This document shows, in pieces, positions 50,459 to 58,558 of a DNA stretch of 64,000 nt. The stretch covers positions 42,561 through 106,560 of the forward strand of contig DGWH01000038.1 in the NCBI GenBank assembly GCA_002395225.1, written 5' to 3'. Origin of the DNA: Christensenella sp. UBA4263 (GTDB taxonomy: Bacteria; Bacillota; Clostridia; Christensenellales; Aristaeellaceae). The translations under genes were made by a program, and so were the position numbers. The notes beneath the pieces were generated by a model. The model saw only the letters and a list, made by a program, of their open reading frames with translations. It did not search any database and had not been told where the DNA came from. Numbering within the stretch: the stretch's first letter is position 1; each line of letters begins with the position of its first letter.

Positions 50459-51639
50459 ATGCGGCCATCATCGTTGCAGCCGGACGCGGTGAACGGATGC
50501 ACAGCGAAAAGAACAAGATTTTCCTGCCGCTCCTGGGCGTGCCGGTCCTTCTGCATACGGTTCGTGTGTTTGTGGAAAGCGGTCTGTTCGGAGAAATCCG
50601 GATTGTCTGCAGTGCGGAGAACCGGGCTGAAATGCAGGACATGCTGAGGGAGGCGGGCTATGGGCGGATACAGTTGGTGCTGGGCGGGGCAACCCGGCAG
50701 GCCAGTGTCCGTGCCGGCCTTCTTTCCCTGCCGGAAGAAACGGAACTGGTGGCCATCCATGATGGCGCCAGACCGCTGGTGACGCCGGATGTTCTCCGCC
50801 GGGCCATTGCCCGGGCGGAACAGAAGGGCAGTGCGGTGGCCGCTGTTCCACTGAAGGATACCATCAAGCGGGCCAGCGCGGACGGCCTGATTCTGGAGAC
50901 GCCGGACCGGTCGGAACTCTATACCATTCAGACGCCGCAGGTTTTCCGGTTTGGTGAGATCCGGGCGGCGCATGAGGCCAGGGCCGATCAGCAGACGGCG
51001 ACAGATGACGCCATGCTGATGGAAGCGGAGGGGAGGCCGGTCTATCTGAGCGAGGGAGATCCGGAGAACCTCAAAATTACGACGCCGGAGGACATTCCGG
51101 TGGCGGAACAGATCCTGAGAAAACGGAGAGCGGGAGGAGCAGGAAAAATGGAGATGCGCGTCGGACACGGATATGATGTACATAAGCTTGTACCGGACCG
51201 GGATCTGATTCTATGCGGGGTGAAAGTGCCCTATGAACGGGGGCTGCTGGGACACAGTGATGCGGATGTGGCGGCCCATGCCCTGATGGATGCGATGCTG
51301 GGGGCTGCGGCCCTGGGGGACATCGGCCTGCATTTCCCGGATACGGATGAGGCGTACCGGGGCGCGGATTCCATGGTGCTCCTGGAGCGTGTCCGTGAGA
51401 TCCTTTCGGAGGCAGGATGGAAACTGGGCAATGCCGATGTGACCATCATTGCGCAGCGTCCGAAACTGCGGCCCTTTATTGAGGACATGCGCACCTCGCT
51501 GGCCGGCCATCTCGGCTGTGACCGGGAGAGGATCAGCGTCAAGGCCACTACCACCGAGCATCTGGGATTTGAAGGGGAAGGACTCGGGATCTCGGCGCAC
51601 GCCGTGGTCATGATTGAGAGGATAAGCTCTTGCCGGTAA
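50455..51639 (+). CDS. ispDF: Bifunctional IspD/IspF, MEP pathway of isoprenoid synthesis
   Basis: The 394-residue protein joins IspD (1 to about 230) and IspF (from about 232). IspD shows AAGRGERMHSEKNKIFLPLLGVPVL and EELYTIQTPQVF-type TIQTPQVF. IspF shows RVGHGYDVHKL (metal-binding Asp/His), LGHSDADVAAHALMDAMLGA and TTTEHLGFEGEGLGI. The two enzymes make CDP-methylerythritol and methylerythritol cyclodiphosphate. A GGAGG at 51133-51137 ten bases before the IspF domain ATG (51148) could allow separate IspF translation. Confidence 0.95.
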   Translation: MNAAIIVAAGRGERMHSEKNKIFLPLLGVPVLLHTVRVFVESGLFGEIRIVCSAENRAEMQDMLREAGYGRIQLVLGGATRQASVRAGLLSLPEETELVAIHDGARPLVTPDVLRRAIARAEQKGSAVAAVPLKDTIKRASADGLILETPDRSELYTIQTPQVFRFGEIRAAHEARADQQTATDDAMLMEAEGRPVYLSEGDPENLKITTPEDIPVAEQILRKRRAGGAGKMEMRVGHGYDVHKLVPDRDLILCGVKVPYERGLLGHSDADVAAHALMDAMLGAAALGDIGLHFPDTDEAYRGADSMVLLERVREILSEAGWKLGNADVTIIAQRPKLRPFIEDMRTSLAGHLGCDRERISVKATTTEHLGFEGEGLGISAHAVVMIERISSCR

Positions 51640-52238
51640 AGCGGAGAAAGCGGCCGCCGTCCCTTTTGCAGCGGCTGGCAGGTGCCGTGCTTGACCTGAT
51701 TGACGGCATTTTCAGGACCATGGGCCGTCTGTTTTTCGGCATTCTCCGGGGGATCGGACGGGGACTGGTTCTGCTTTTGCGCGGGCTGCTGTTTCTGTTG
51801 CGCCGGCTGCTGCACCTGATCTGTCTGCCCTTCGTTGCCCTTTACCGGCATCTGACCGGGAAATACAACCGGGCCTCGCGCTGTCTCCGCCTGACGGGGG
51901 AGGAGTTTGAGGCTTATGCGGCTGAAATATTGCGGGACAACGGATTTAAACATGTTCAGCTGACGCCGGTCAGCGGGGATCAGGGGGTGGACATCCTCTG
52001 TGACCGCGGCGGAAAGCGGTATGCCTTTCAGTGCAAGAACTATCAGGGAAGCGTCGGAAATGCGGCGGTACAGGAAGCGTACGCAGGGATGCAGTATTAT
52101 GACTGCGATGTGGCGGTGGTTCTGTGCCCGGGCAACTTTACCGCATCGGCCAGGCGGCTTGCCCAGTCCACCGGGGTGCTCCTGTGGGGCGAAAAGCGGC
52201 TGACCCATCTGATGCAGGTTTCGGGAAAGCGGCCGTAG
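51630..52238 (+). CDS. Membrane-associated Mrr-like restriction endonuclease-fold protein
   Basis: The likely start is TTG 51630, overlapping the ispDF end, with AGAGGA seven bases upstream. The 202-residue protein has a basic start (MPVKRRKRPP) and an amphipathic or hydrophobic segment at about 12-75 (LLLRGLLFLLRRLLHLICLP). The Mrr_cat-type domain runs from about 90: EEFEAYAAEILRDNGFKHVQ, Asp121 in DQGVDIL, and Gln134/Lys136 in YAFQCKNY. These are the (D/E)-QxK catalytic residues. The family includes DNA-cleaving type IV restriction enzymes and other nucleases. No modification gene is nearby. The next gene is a YdcF-like membrane protein 18 bases downstream. Confidence 0.8.
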   Translation: MPVKRRKRPPSLLQRLAGAVLDLIDGIFRTMGRLFFGILRGIGRGLVLLLRGLLFLLRRLLHLICLPFVALYRHLTGKYNRASRCLRLTGEEFEAYAAEILRDNGFKHVQLTPVSGDQGVDILCDRGGKRYAFQCKNYQGSVGNAAVQEAYAGMQYYDCDVAVVLCPGNFTASARRLAQSTGVLLWGEKRLTHLMQVSGKRP

Positions 52239-52256
52239 GCAGGAAAGGCGGAAAAG

Positions 52257-53720
52257 ATGAGAGCGAATGAGAAAAAGCTGTATGGGCTGTTTCTGCTGTT
52301 TTCGGTGCTGGGCATCGTGTCGCTGATGCTGGCCTTTCAGATGGGCGGGACGCTGACCCTGTATGCCACCCAATGGACGGGTGAGCTGCCGGAGGTGGTG
52401 GTGGAGGATCCCTCGGTCATTTCCATCACCCGGATGACGCCGGTGACGGTGGAGCCAATGAGCGGCAGACCGGTGGTGGAAATCGAGCTGCAGAGCCATC
52501 ATTCCGGGCGGACCTGGGTTCACATCGGCAATGAGGAGGCCGGTCAGGGCCAGAGTCACCTGATTGTCGTCCGCGGCATCCACAATATGATTTTTGACCG
52601 GTCCGGTGCCCGTTTTAAGGGAAGCCGGTGGATGGTCCTGCTGGGACTTGCCGTCCTCGGAATGGTCTGTTTTGGCCTGTGGAAATGGGTCATCCACCGG
52701 AGCCGGCACCGGTTCTTTTCCGCCCGGACCATCCTGCTGTTTGGCATGACCATCTTTGTCACCGGCATGTCGCTGATTTTTGCGTTTGCCTGCCTGCTGA
52801 TCCTGCCGAATCCCAGAAGTGATGTGCTGGGGATGTGGGATCTGTTCAGTCAGTCCGGTTACTATTTTCTGATGTGCACCGCGCCGGCCCTGATTGCCCT
52901 TGCCCTGACGGTGGCCCTGAGCAATCTGGCGCTGGTCCGGCATGAGGGGATGCGGCTGAGGAATCTGCTGGGCATCGTCCTGTTTTTGCTGATTGTGGCC
53001 GGATGGATGTTTATCCTGTGGAACGATGACCGTTTCTTTACGGGTTCACTGACGGATTACAAGATCCATTCGGCGGTGACGAGCGTGTATACCACCTGCT
53101 TCGTTTTCCTTGAGTCCCTGCTGTTTGGCACCATCCTGGCCGCGCTCATTGCAGCCGTCCATGAGCCGAGGCCGGACAAGGATTACGTGATTATCTGCGG
53201 CTGCCAGATCTCAAAGGACGGGAAACTGCTGCCGCTTCTGCGCGGCCGGGTAGACCGGGCACTGGCCTTTGCCGCGCAGCAGGAGAGAAGCGGCGGGAAA
53301 CCGCCGGTGTTTGTTCCGGCCGGGGGACAGGGCGCCAATGAATGCCGTACCGAGGCCGGGGCCATGGCGGAATATCTGCAGGAAAAAGGCATTCCAGCGG
53401 AGCGGATCCTGGAGGAGGGACAGTCGGTCAGCACCTTTGAGAATCTGGTGAATGCACGCCGGCTGATTGAGCAAAGAGGGGACAAAGAGGCCCGGATTGC
53501 GTTTTCGACGACCAATTATCATGTCCTGCGCACCGGCATTCTGGCTGCCGATGCCGGAATGGAGGTGGAGGGGATGGGAAGTTCGACGAAATGGTATTTC
53601 TGGCCCAATGCGTTCCTGCGGGAATTTGTCGGCCTTCTGGCGGCGGAATGGCGCCTGCTCATTCCGTCACTCCTTGCGCTGATTCTCTTTTTCGGCGTGC
53701 TGGCATTTACGACCATCTGA
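52257..53720 (+). CDS. YdcF-like (DUF218) protein with multi-span membrane domain
   Basis: The 487-residue protein has an N-terminal hydrophobic helix and a soluble beta-rich segment (about 25-120), then several transmembrane helices (about 120-295). The C-terminal YdcF/DUF218 domain (about 300-460) has DYVIICGCQISKDGKLLPLLRGRVDRA, VPAGGQGANECRTEAGAM and GQSVSTFENLVNARRLI. A final membrane helix follows. YdcF-like proteins are linked to envelope polysaccharide or lipid carrier metabolism in other bacteria. ATG 52257 has GGAAAGGCGG upstream. Confidence 0.85.
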   Translation: MRANEKKLYGLFLLFSVLGIVSLMLAFQMGGTLTLYATQWTGELPEVVVEDPSVISITRMTPVTVEPMSGRPVVEIELQSHHSGRTWVHIGNEEAGQGQSHLIVVRGIHNMIFDRSGARFKGSRWMVLLGLAVLGMVCFGLWKWVIHRSRHRFFSARTILLFGMTIFVTGMSLIFAFACLLILPNPRSDVLGMWDLFSQSGYYFLMCTAPALIALALTVALSNLALVRHEGMRLRNLLGIVLFLLIVAGWMFILWNDDRFFTGSLTDYKIHSAVTSVYTTCFVFLESLLFGTILAALIAAVHEPRPDKDYVIICGCQISKDGKLLPLLRGRVDRALAFAAQQERSGGKPPVFVPAGGQGANECRTEAGAMAEYLQEKGIPAERILEEGQSVSTFENLVNARRLIEQRGDKEARIAFSTTNYHVLRTGILAADAGMEVEGMGSSTKWYFWPNAFLREFVGLLAAEWRLLIPSLLALILFFGVLAFTTI

Positions 53721-53722
53721 AC

Positions 53723-53761
53723 AAAAAAGACGCTTCATCGGATGATGAAGCGTCTTCTTTG
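53723..53761. terminator. Bidirectional terminator
   Basis: GACGCTTCATC...GATGAAGCGTC is flanked by A-rich and T-rich tracts, between the YdcF-like gene (+) and the LacI gene (-). Confidence 0.85.
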
Positions 53762-53762
53762 T

Positions 53763-54806
53763 TCAGGATATGCCGCAGCTGCCCCGGCAGACCAGCTCCA
53801 CCGGCAGAATCACTTTCTGCGGGGCACTGGTATCGCCGTGAATGCGTTTGCGGAGGAGCCGGATGCTGTTGGCGGCAATCTCCTTAAAGGAATAGCCAAT
53901 GCTGCACAGCGGTACCGGGAAAGCGAGTGCACTTTCCAGATTGTCAATGCTGACAATTCCGAAATCGTTGCGGGATACCTGATCCGAATGGTCCAGGACC
54001 TGCAGGATATGCCAGGCCTCCACATCACAGAACACAAACAGACCGTCAAACCCTTTCTGCTTGAGGTCGATCAGGGAAGCCTGAAGGGTTTCCATCCACT
54101 GGATGCCGTTTTCACTGGTGCCGTTGCTGCCGGAGAATTTCAGATAGCACCGGTCACTTTCCGGAATGCCGGATTCATCACAGGCTTTCCGGAAGCCTTC
54201 CATCCGGTGTTCGGAGGAGTAGATGACGTCATTGTCGGAAACATAGGCCAGTTTGCGGTGGCCGGACTCGATCAGGTGGCGGGTGGCCAGATAGGCCGCT
54301 CCGGTCTCATCCCAGACAACTGCGTCGGCAATTCCTTCTGCGGGGGTACGGGCAACGAGGACAAAGGGCATTTTCGCTTCCTGAAAGCGTTCAATGGTTT
54401 TCTGGCTTCCCTTACTGGGGAAGAGGATGACGCCGTCGGCACAGCGGGCAATGGCCTCCTCGGCCAGCTGCAGTTCCAGTTCCGGGTCATCCCTTGAACA
54501 CATGACCATGACGGTATAGCGCTTGAAGGCGGCCGCGTCCTGGATGGCATCGGAAAGGATGCCGTAAAACGGGTTGGAAAGTCCGCCGAGGATGACCGCG
54601 ATGATGTGTGTGCGGCCGGAACGCAGGGAACGGGCGATCTGATTGCCGGTATAGCCCATTTCACGGGCGGCTTCCTGGATTCTGCGGCAGGTTTCCGCGG
54701 AAATGTCACTTTTGTTGCGGAGAGCGTGGGAGACCGTATTCACCGACACGCCGGTTCGCGCGGCAATGTCCTGCAGGGTGACCCTTTTTTTCTCTGTTGT
54801 CTGCAT
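53763..54806 (-). CDS. LacI family transcriptional regulator of the arabinan locus
   Basis: The start is ATG 54806 (MQTTEKKRVTLQDIAARTGV), eight bases after AGGTGG. The 347-residue protein has a LacI helix-turn-helix (VTLQDIAARTGVSVNTVSHALRNKSDISAETC) and a periplasmic-binding-protein-like effector domain (RTHIIAVILGGLSNPFYGILSDAIQD, DGLFVFCDVEAWHILQVLD). It is divergent from the sugar transporter operon and faces a palindromic LacI-type operator at 54929. It most likely represses that operon until a sugar binds. Confidence 0.9.
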   Translation of the reverse strand: MQTTEKKRVTLQDIAARTGVSVNTVSHALRNKSDISAETCRRIQEAAREMGYTGNQIARSLRSGRTHIIAVILGGLSNPFYGILSDAIQDAAAFKRYTVMVMCSRDDPELELQLAEEAIARCADGVILFPSKGSQKTIERFQEAKMPFVLVARTPAEGIADAVVWDETGAAYLATRHLIESGHRKLAYVSDNDVIYSSEHRMEGFRKACDESGIPESDRCYLKFSGSNGTSENGIQWMETLQASLIDLKQKGFDGLFVFCDVEAWHILQVLDHSDQVSRNDFGIVSIDNLESALAFPVPLCSIGYSFKEIAANSIRLLRKRIHGDTSAPQKVILPVELVCRGSCGIS

Positions 54807-54892
54807 AAAATCAACCACCTGACGGCCAGTCACAGGACCGGCATAAAGTGGTGACATTATGGCAGAAAATTATAAAAAAGTCAAATTAGGGG

Positions 54893-54922
54893 TTGACAAA
54901 CCGACCAAAAGTTCTATATACT
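54893..54922 (+). promoter_or_regulatory. Promoter of the sugar ABC transporter operon
   Basis: TTGACA (54893-54898) and TATACT (54917-54922) are 18 bases apart; TATATA at 54915 gives 16. The LacI-type operator lies immediately downstream. Confidence 0.8.
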
Positions 54923-54928
54923 AATACC

Positions 54929-54944
54929 ACATTAACGATAATGT
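54929..54944. promoter_or_regulatory. LacI-type operator
   Basis: ACATTAACGATAATGT is a palindrome with a central CG, with matching arms ACATTA/TAATGT. It lies seven bases after the -10, where repressor binding would block transcription. A TAACGATAA half-repeat is repeated at 54944. Confidence 0.75.
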
Positions 54945-55051
54945 AACGATAAGTTCCCGAAATTTTTGACAGAAATCATTTTTTCCCCGTCTGAACACGG
55001 TTTGCAGAGCAGAGGCTCTTCAAATAAATATACTTACAGGAGGAAACAGAA

Positions 55052-56335
55052 ATGAAGAAATTGTTGGCTCTCGCACTGGTACTGTGCATGCTCTCCGCAC
55101 TCGCTCTGGTCGGTGCCGCTGCGGACACCACGAAGCTGACGATGTGGACATTCATCGCTCAGCATCAGGAATTCTTCGAGAAGGCTGCCGCGCGCTGGAA
55201 CGCCGAGCATCCGGACCGTCAGATTGAGATTGAGGTAACCACCATCGGTTATGACGACATGCATAACAAGATGAAGGTTGCCCTGCAGGCAGACGAAGGC
55301 GCACCGGATATGTGCGACGTCGAGCTTGGCCAGTTCCCGAACATCCTGGCGTTCAGCGACAAGCTGGTTGACCTGACTCCCTATCTCGAGCCGTACATTG
55401 CTGACCTGGTCAAGGCCCGTCTTGAGATCTACGCCAAGGACGGCAAGTACTATGGTGCTCCGCTGCACGTTGGTGCCATGGTTGCCTTCTATGACAAGGC
55501 TCTCCTCGAGTCCGCTGGTGTCAACTATGAAGACATCAAGACCTGGGATGACTGGTATGAGGCTGGCCTGAAGCTGAAGGAGAAGGTTCCGGATGCATTC
55601 ATGGGCACGGTTGAGACCTCTACCCAGTGGGTTGCTTCCCTGATGCTCGCACAGCAGGGCAAGGACTGGCAGGATGGAACCAACGCGTTCATCAACACGC
55701 CGGAAGTTGCCAAGATCATTGATACCCAGAAGAAGTGGCTTGAGGCCGGTATTGCTCAGACCTGTCCTGGCGGCCAGCCGGATACCGAAGAGGGCAAGGC
55801 CTATATCGCCAACAACAAGATCGCCAGCGTCATCATGCCGTTCTGGTTCATGAGCCGCTTCACCGATGAAATCGGTGAGTCCTGCAAGGACCGCTATGTT
55901 GTCGCTCCCTGCCCGGTATTCGAAGTCGGTCAGAAGCGCTCCATTGGTCAGGGCGGAACCGGTACCGTCGTGTATGCGAACGGCACCAATCCTGAACTCG
56001 CTGCCGAGTTCCTGATCTATGCGAAGATTTCTCCGGAAGGCGAAGCTCAGATCTGGTCCGTCCTCGGATTCGATCCCTGCAACACCTCTATCTGGGATGA
56101 CGATGCCATCATGAAGACCGATGACAACAAGTTCAATCAGTACTTCATCGGCTATCCGATCGATGCTCTCCTGCCCATGAAGGACGAGATTGGATTCATC
56201 GTATCCACCTCTATCAGCCCGACCATCAACAGCTATCTCGGATCCACCCTCTGGAACGAGGTCTATGTTGACGGCGTAGATACTGCCGAAGCTCTTGAGA
56301 CTGCTCAGGAATCCATCGACAGCGATCTGTTCTGA
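55052..56335 (+). CDS. Sugar ABC transporter substrate-binding protein
   Basis: The 427-residue protein has a hydrophobic signal sequence ending VGAAA, before DTTKLTMW, without an obvious lipobox. The mature part matches extracellular solute-binding family 1: TMWTFIAQHQEFFEKAAARWN, GAPDMCDVELGQFPNILAF, and APLHVGAMVAFYDKALLESAG. Codon use is biased toward AAG, GGC, GTT and CTC, unlike most neighbours, suggesting high expression. RBS AGGAGGAAAC is strong. A terminator-like hairpin follows at 56347. Downstream GH43 and GH51 genes suggest arabino-oligosaccharides as ligands. Confidence 0.92.
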   Translation: MKKLLALALVLCMLSALALVGAAADTTKLTMWTFIAQHQEFFEKAAARWNAEHPDRQIEIEVTTIGYDDMHNKMKVALQADEGAPDMCDVELGQFPNILAFSDKLVDLTPYLEPYIADLVKARLEIYAKDGKYYGAPLHVGAMVAFYDKALLESAGVNYEDIKTWDDWYEAGLKLKEKVPDAFMGTVETSTQWVASLMLAQQGKDWQDGTNAFINTPEVAKIIDTQKKWLEAGIAQTCPGGQPDTEEGKAYIANNKIASVIMPFWFMSRFTDEIGESCKDRYVVAPCPVFEVGQKRSIGQGGTGTVVYANGTNPELAAEFLIYAKISPEGEAQIWSVLGFDPCNTSIWDDDAIMKTDDNKFNQYFIGYPIDALLPMKDEIGFIVSTSISPTINSYLGSTLWNEVYVDGVDTAEALETAQESIDSDLF

Positions 56336-56346
56336 TAATGCTTCGA

Positions 56347-56378
56347 GGCATGGGAGCCAAGGCTCCCATGCCTTTTTT
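56347..56378 (+). terminator. Terminator after the binding-protein gene
   Basis: GGCATGGGAGCC-AA-GGCTCCCATGCC is followed by TTTTTT. As in other sugar ABC operons, partial termination here would give more binding protein than permease. Confidence 0.85.
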
Positions 56379-56482
56379 GCAGCATTGAACAAATCCGTAT
56401 GTGGAAGCGGGGCGCATGTATCGGCGGATGACCGCATCCGGGGGGCGCTCCGGGAATTGACCAAAGGTGAGGAGGAAACGAT

Positions 56483-57676
56483 ATGCAAGGGACTGCTGTT
56501 GTCTCAAAGCCGAGCGGCGGGAGACGCGGTGTTGTGCTGCTGATCATTGGCGCTGTACTGCTTGTTATCGGAATTATCGCACTGCTGATGCTTCAGGGAA
56601 AAGCGGTGCGTTTTGATAAGGCGTATGACACGCACGGGGATCTGAGCCCGTTCTTCTTTGGAAAGCTGGAGGAAGGGAAGAGCTATTCCTTTATTCAGAA
56701 TACCTGGTTCCTGATTGTCCGTCAGCGGCTGATTATCATGCTGCTGGGCCTGGCCCTGATTGTCGGCTTTGTGGCGATGAACCGGGATCTGCTCTATTCT
56801 CAGCAGGTGGCACCGTATGTGTTTATCGCGCCGTTCATTATTACCTTCCTGGTATTTTTCACCTATCCGCTGATTTCGACCATCCTCATGAGCTTCCAGG
56901 AGATCACGGGCGCGGGCAATCGCTGGATCGGACTTAAGAACTATCAGGACATGTTTGCCAACAAGAACTTCTATACCGCGGTGAAGAATTCCATGATTTA
57001 CATGGTTCTGACCTGCGCGATCCTGATTCCGGTTCCCATGCTCCTGGCCTATATGACGGAATCCAAACTGACCAAGGTCAGCGGATTTTTCAAAACTGTT
57101 GCGTTCATGCCGGTTCTCTGTTCCGTCGTTGTGGCCGGTATCATTTTCCGCATGATGTTCTCGGAACTGGACGGAGCCATGATGAACCAGGTGCGTCAGT
57201 TCTTCGGACTGAAGCCGATTATCTGGCTGAAGACGCCGGATGGTTCCATGTTCGCCATGGTTCTCCTGTGCTTCTGGCGCTGGACGGGCATGAACATGCT
57301 CTATTACATGGCCGGTCTCAAATCCATCCCCGGTGAACTGTATGAGGCGGCGGACATTGACGGCGCCAATGCGGTTCAGAAATTCACGAAGATTTGCCTC
57401 CCGCTGCTCAAGCCCACAACGATTTATGTTCTGACAATTTCCATCTATGCCGGTCTTTCCATGTTCACGGAAAGCTATATGATTTTCGGCGGCAACAACT
57501 CTCCGAAGAACTACGGCCTGACCATTGTCGGCTATCTCTATCGCTATGGATTTGAGAAGGTAGACAAGTTTGGATTCGCATCTGCAGTCGGTCTTGTACT
57601 GCTGGTCGGCGCTCTGATCATCACCGTGATCCAGCTGCGCATTACCGGTGTTATCGGAAAGAAAGCGGAGGACTGA
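56483..57676 (+). CDS. Sugar ABC transporter permease with N-terminal membrane extension
   Basis: The 397-residue protein is longer than the usual ~300. Residues 1-110 carry two extra hydrophobic helices (VVLLIIGAVLLVIGIIALLML; LIIMLLGLALIVGFVAM) separated by a soluble loop. The MalF-like permease with six helices then begins at about 110 (VAPYVFIAPFIITFLVFFTYPLI). The EAA-type loop is YEAADIDGANAVQKFTKICLPLLKP. RBS GAGGAGGAAACG precedes ATG 56483. It partners the next gene. Confidence 0.9.
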   Translation: MQGTAVVSKPSGGRRGVVLLIIGAVLLVIGIIALLMLQGKAVRFDKAYDTHGDLSPFFFGKLEEGKSYSFIQNTWFLIVRQRLIIMLLGLALIVGFVAMNRDLLYSQQVAPYVFIAPFIITFLVFFTYPLISTILMSFQEITGAGNRWIGLKNYQDMFANKNFYTAVKNSMIYMVLTCAILIPVPMLLAYMTESKLTKVSGFFKTVAFMPVLCSVVVAGIIFRMMFSELDGAMMNQVRQFFGLKPIIWLKTPDGSMFAMVLLCFWRWTGMNMLYYMAGLKSIPGELYEAADIDGANAVQKFTKICLPLLKPTTIYVLTISIYAGLSMFTESYMIFGGNNSPKNYGLTIVGYLYRYGFEKVDKFGFASAVGLVLLVGALIITVIQLRITGVIGKKAED

Positions 57677-57680
57677 GCGT

Positions 57681-58553
57681 ATGGAAAACGAAAAGAAATC
57701 GAAGAATCTCATCGGAACCGTTTTGATGACGCTGTTCTTCATTATTCTGTCCATCCTGATTCTGATTCCGCTGTATGCGCTGGTTCTGGGTACATTCAAG
57801 GGTGGTGCAGAACTGTTTGTCAGCGGACTTAACCTGAACCTGAACTTTGAACAGCTTCACCTGAAGGCCTGGCGGTATCTGTTTACCGGCATCATGGCCA
57901 ACGGGGAACATAATCCGCATGATTATTTCATCTGGTACAGAAACAGCCTGGGCGTTGTCCTTGTACAGGGAACGCTGACACTGCTCCTTTCCTCCATGGT
58001 TGCCTATGGGTTTGCCAAGTACAATTTCAAGGGAAAGAACATCATGTTCATGTGCGTCCTTCTGGTCATGATGGTGCCCCTTGAGATCCTGATGCTGCCC
58101 ATGTATACCCAGGTCAACGCCATGGGTCTGCGCAACAGCTATGCCGGCGTGATGGTTCCGTTCCTGGTCAGCATGAGCGCCGTCTTCTTCTTCCGTCAGT
58201 TTCTGACGAACGTGCCCTATGAAATGCTGGACGCGGCCCGCGTGGATGGCTGCACCGAGTACGGCATCTTCTTCCGCATCATCATGCCCGTCATGAAGCC
58301 GGCCTATGCGTCCATGGCCGTTCTGACCGGCATGGGCGCATGGAACGCGCTGCTCTGGCCGATGCTGGTGATTTCTGACATGAAGAAATACACCATTCCG
58401 ATCGGTCTGAACACGCTCTGGTCACCGTACGGCAACAACTATGACCTGATGATCACCGGTTCCTGCTTCGCCATTATCCCGCTGCTGCTGATCTATCTGT
58501 TTGCACAGAAGTTCATCGTCGAGGGCATGACGGCAGGCGCCGTAAAGGGCTGA
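57681..58553 (+). CDS. Sugar ABC transporter permease (MalG type)
   Basis: The start is ATG 57681, five bases after the preceding stop. The 290-residue protein has six transmembrane segments and the EAA loop LDAARVDGCTEYGIFFRIIMPVMKP. It is the second permease of the transporter. No ATPase gene is in the operon, so a shared MsmK-like ATPase encoded elsewhere probably energises it. Confidence 0.93.
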   Translation: MENEKKSKNLIGTVLMTLFFIILSILILIPLYALVLGTFKGGAELFVSGLNLNLNFEQLHLKAWRYLFTGIMANGEHNPHDYFIWYRNSLGVVLVQGTLTLLLSSMVAYGFAKYNFKGKNIMFMCVLLVMMVPLEILMLPMYTQVNAMGLRNSYAGVMVPFLVSMSAVFFFRQFLTNVPYEMLDAARVDGCTEYGIFFRIIMPVMKPAYASMAVLTGMGAWNALLWPMLVISDMKKYTIPIGLNTLWSPYGNNYDLMITGSCFAIIPLLLIYLFAQKFIVEGMTAGAVKG

Positions 58554-58558
58554 TAAGG

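Noticed and set aside
55034..56488. Minus-strand open frame of 484 codons opposite the substrate-binding protein
   Set aside because: Antisense shadow caused by biased codon use in a highly expressed gene.
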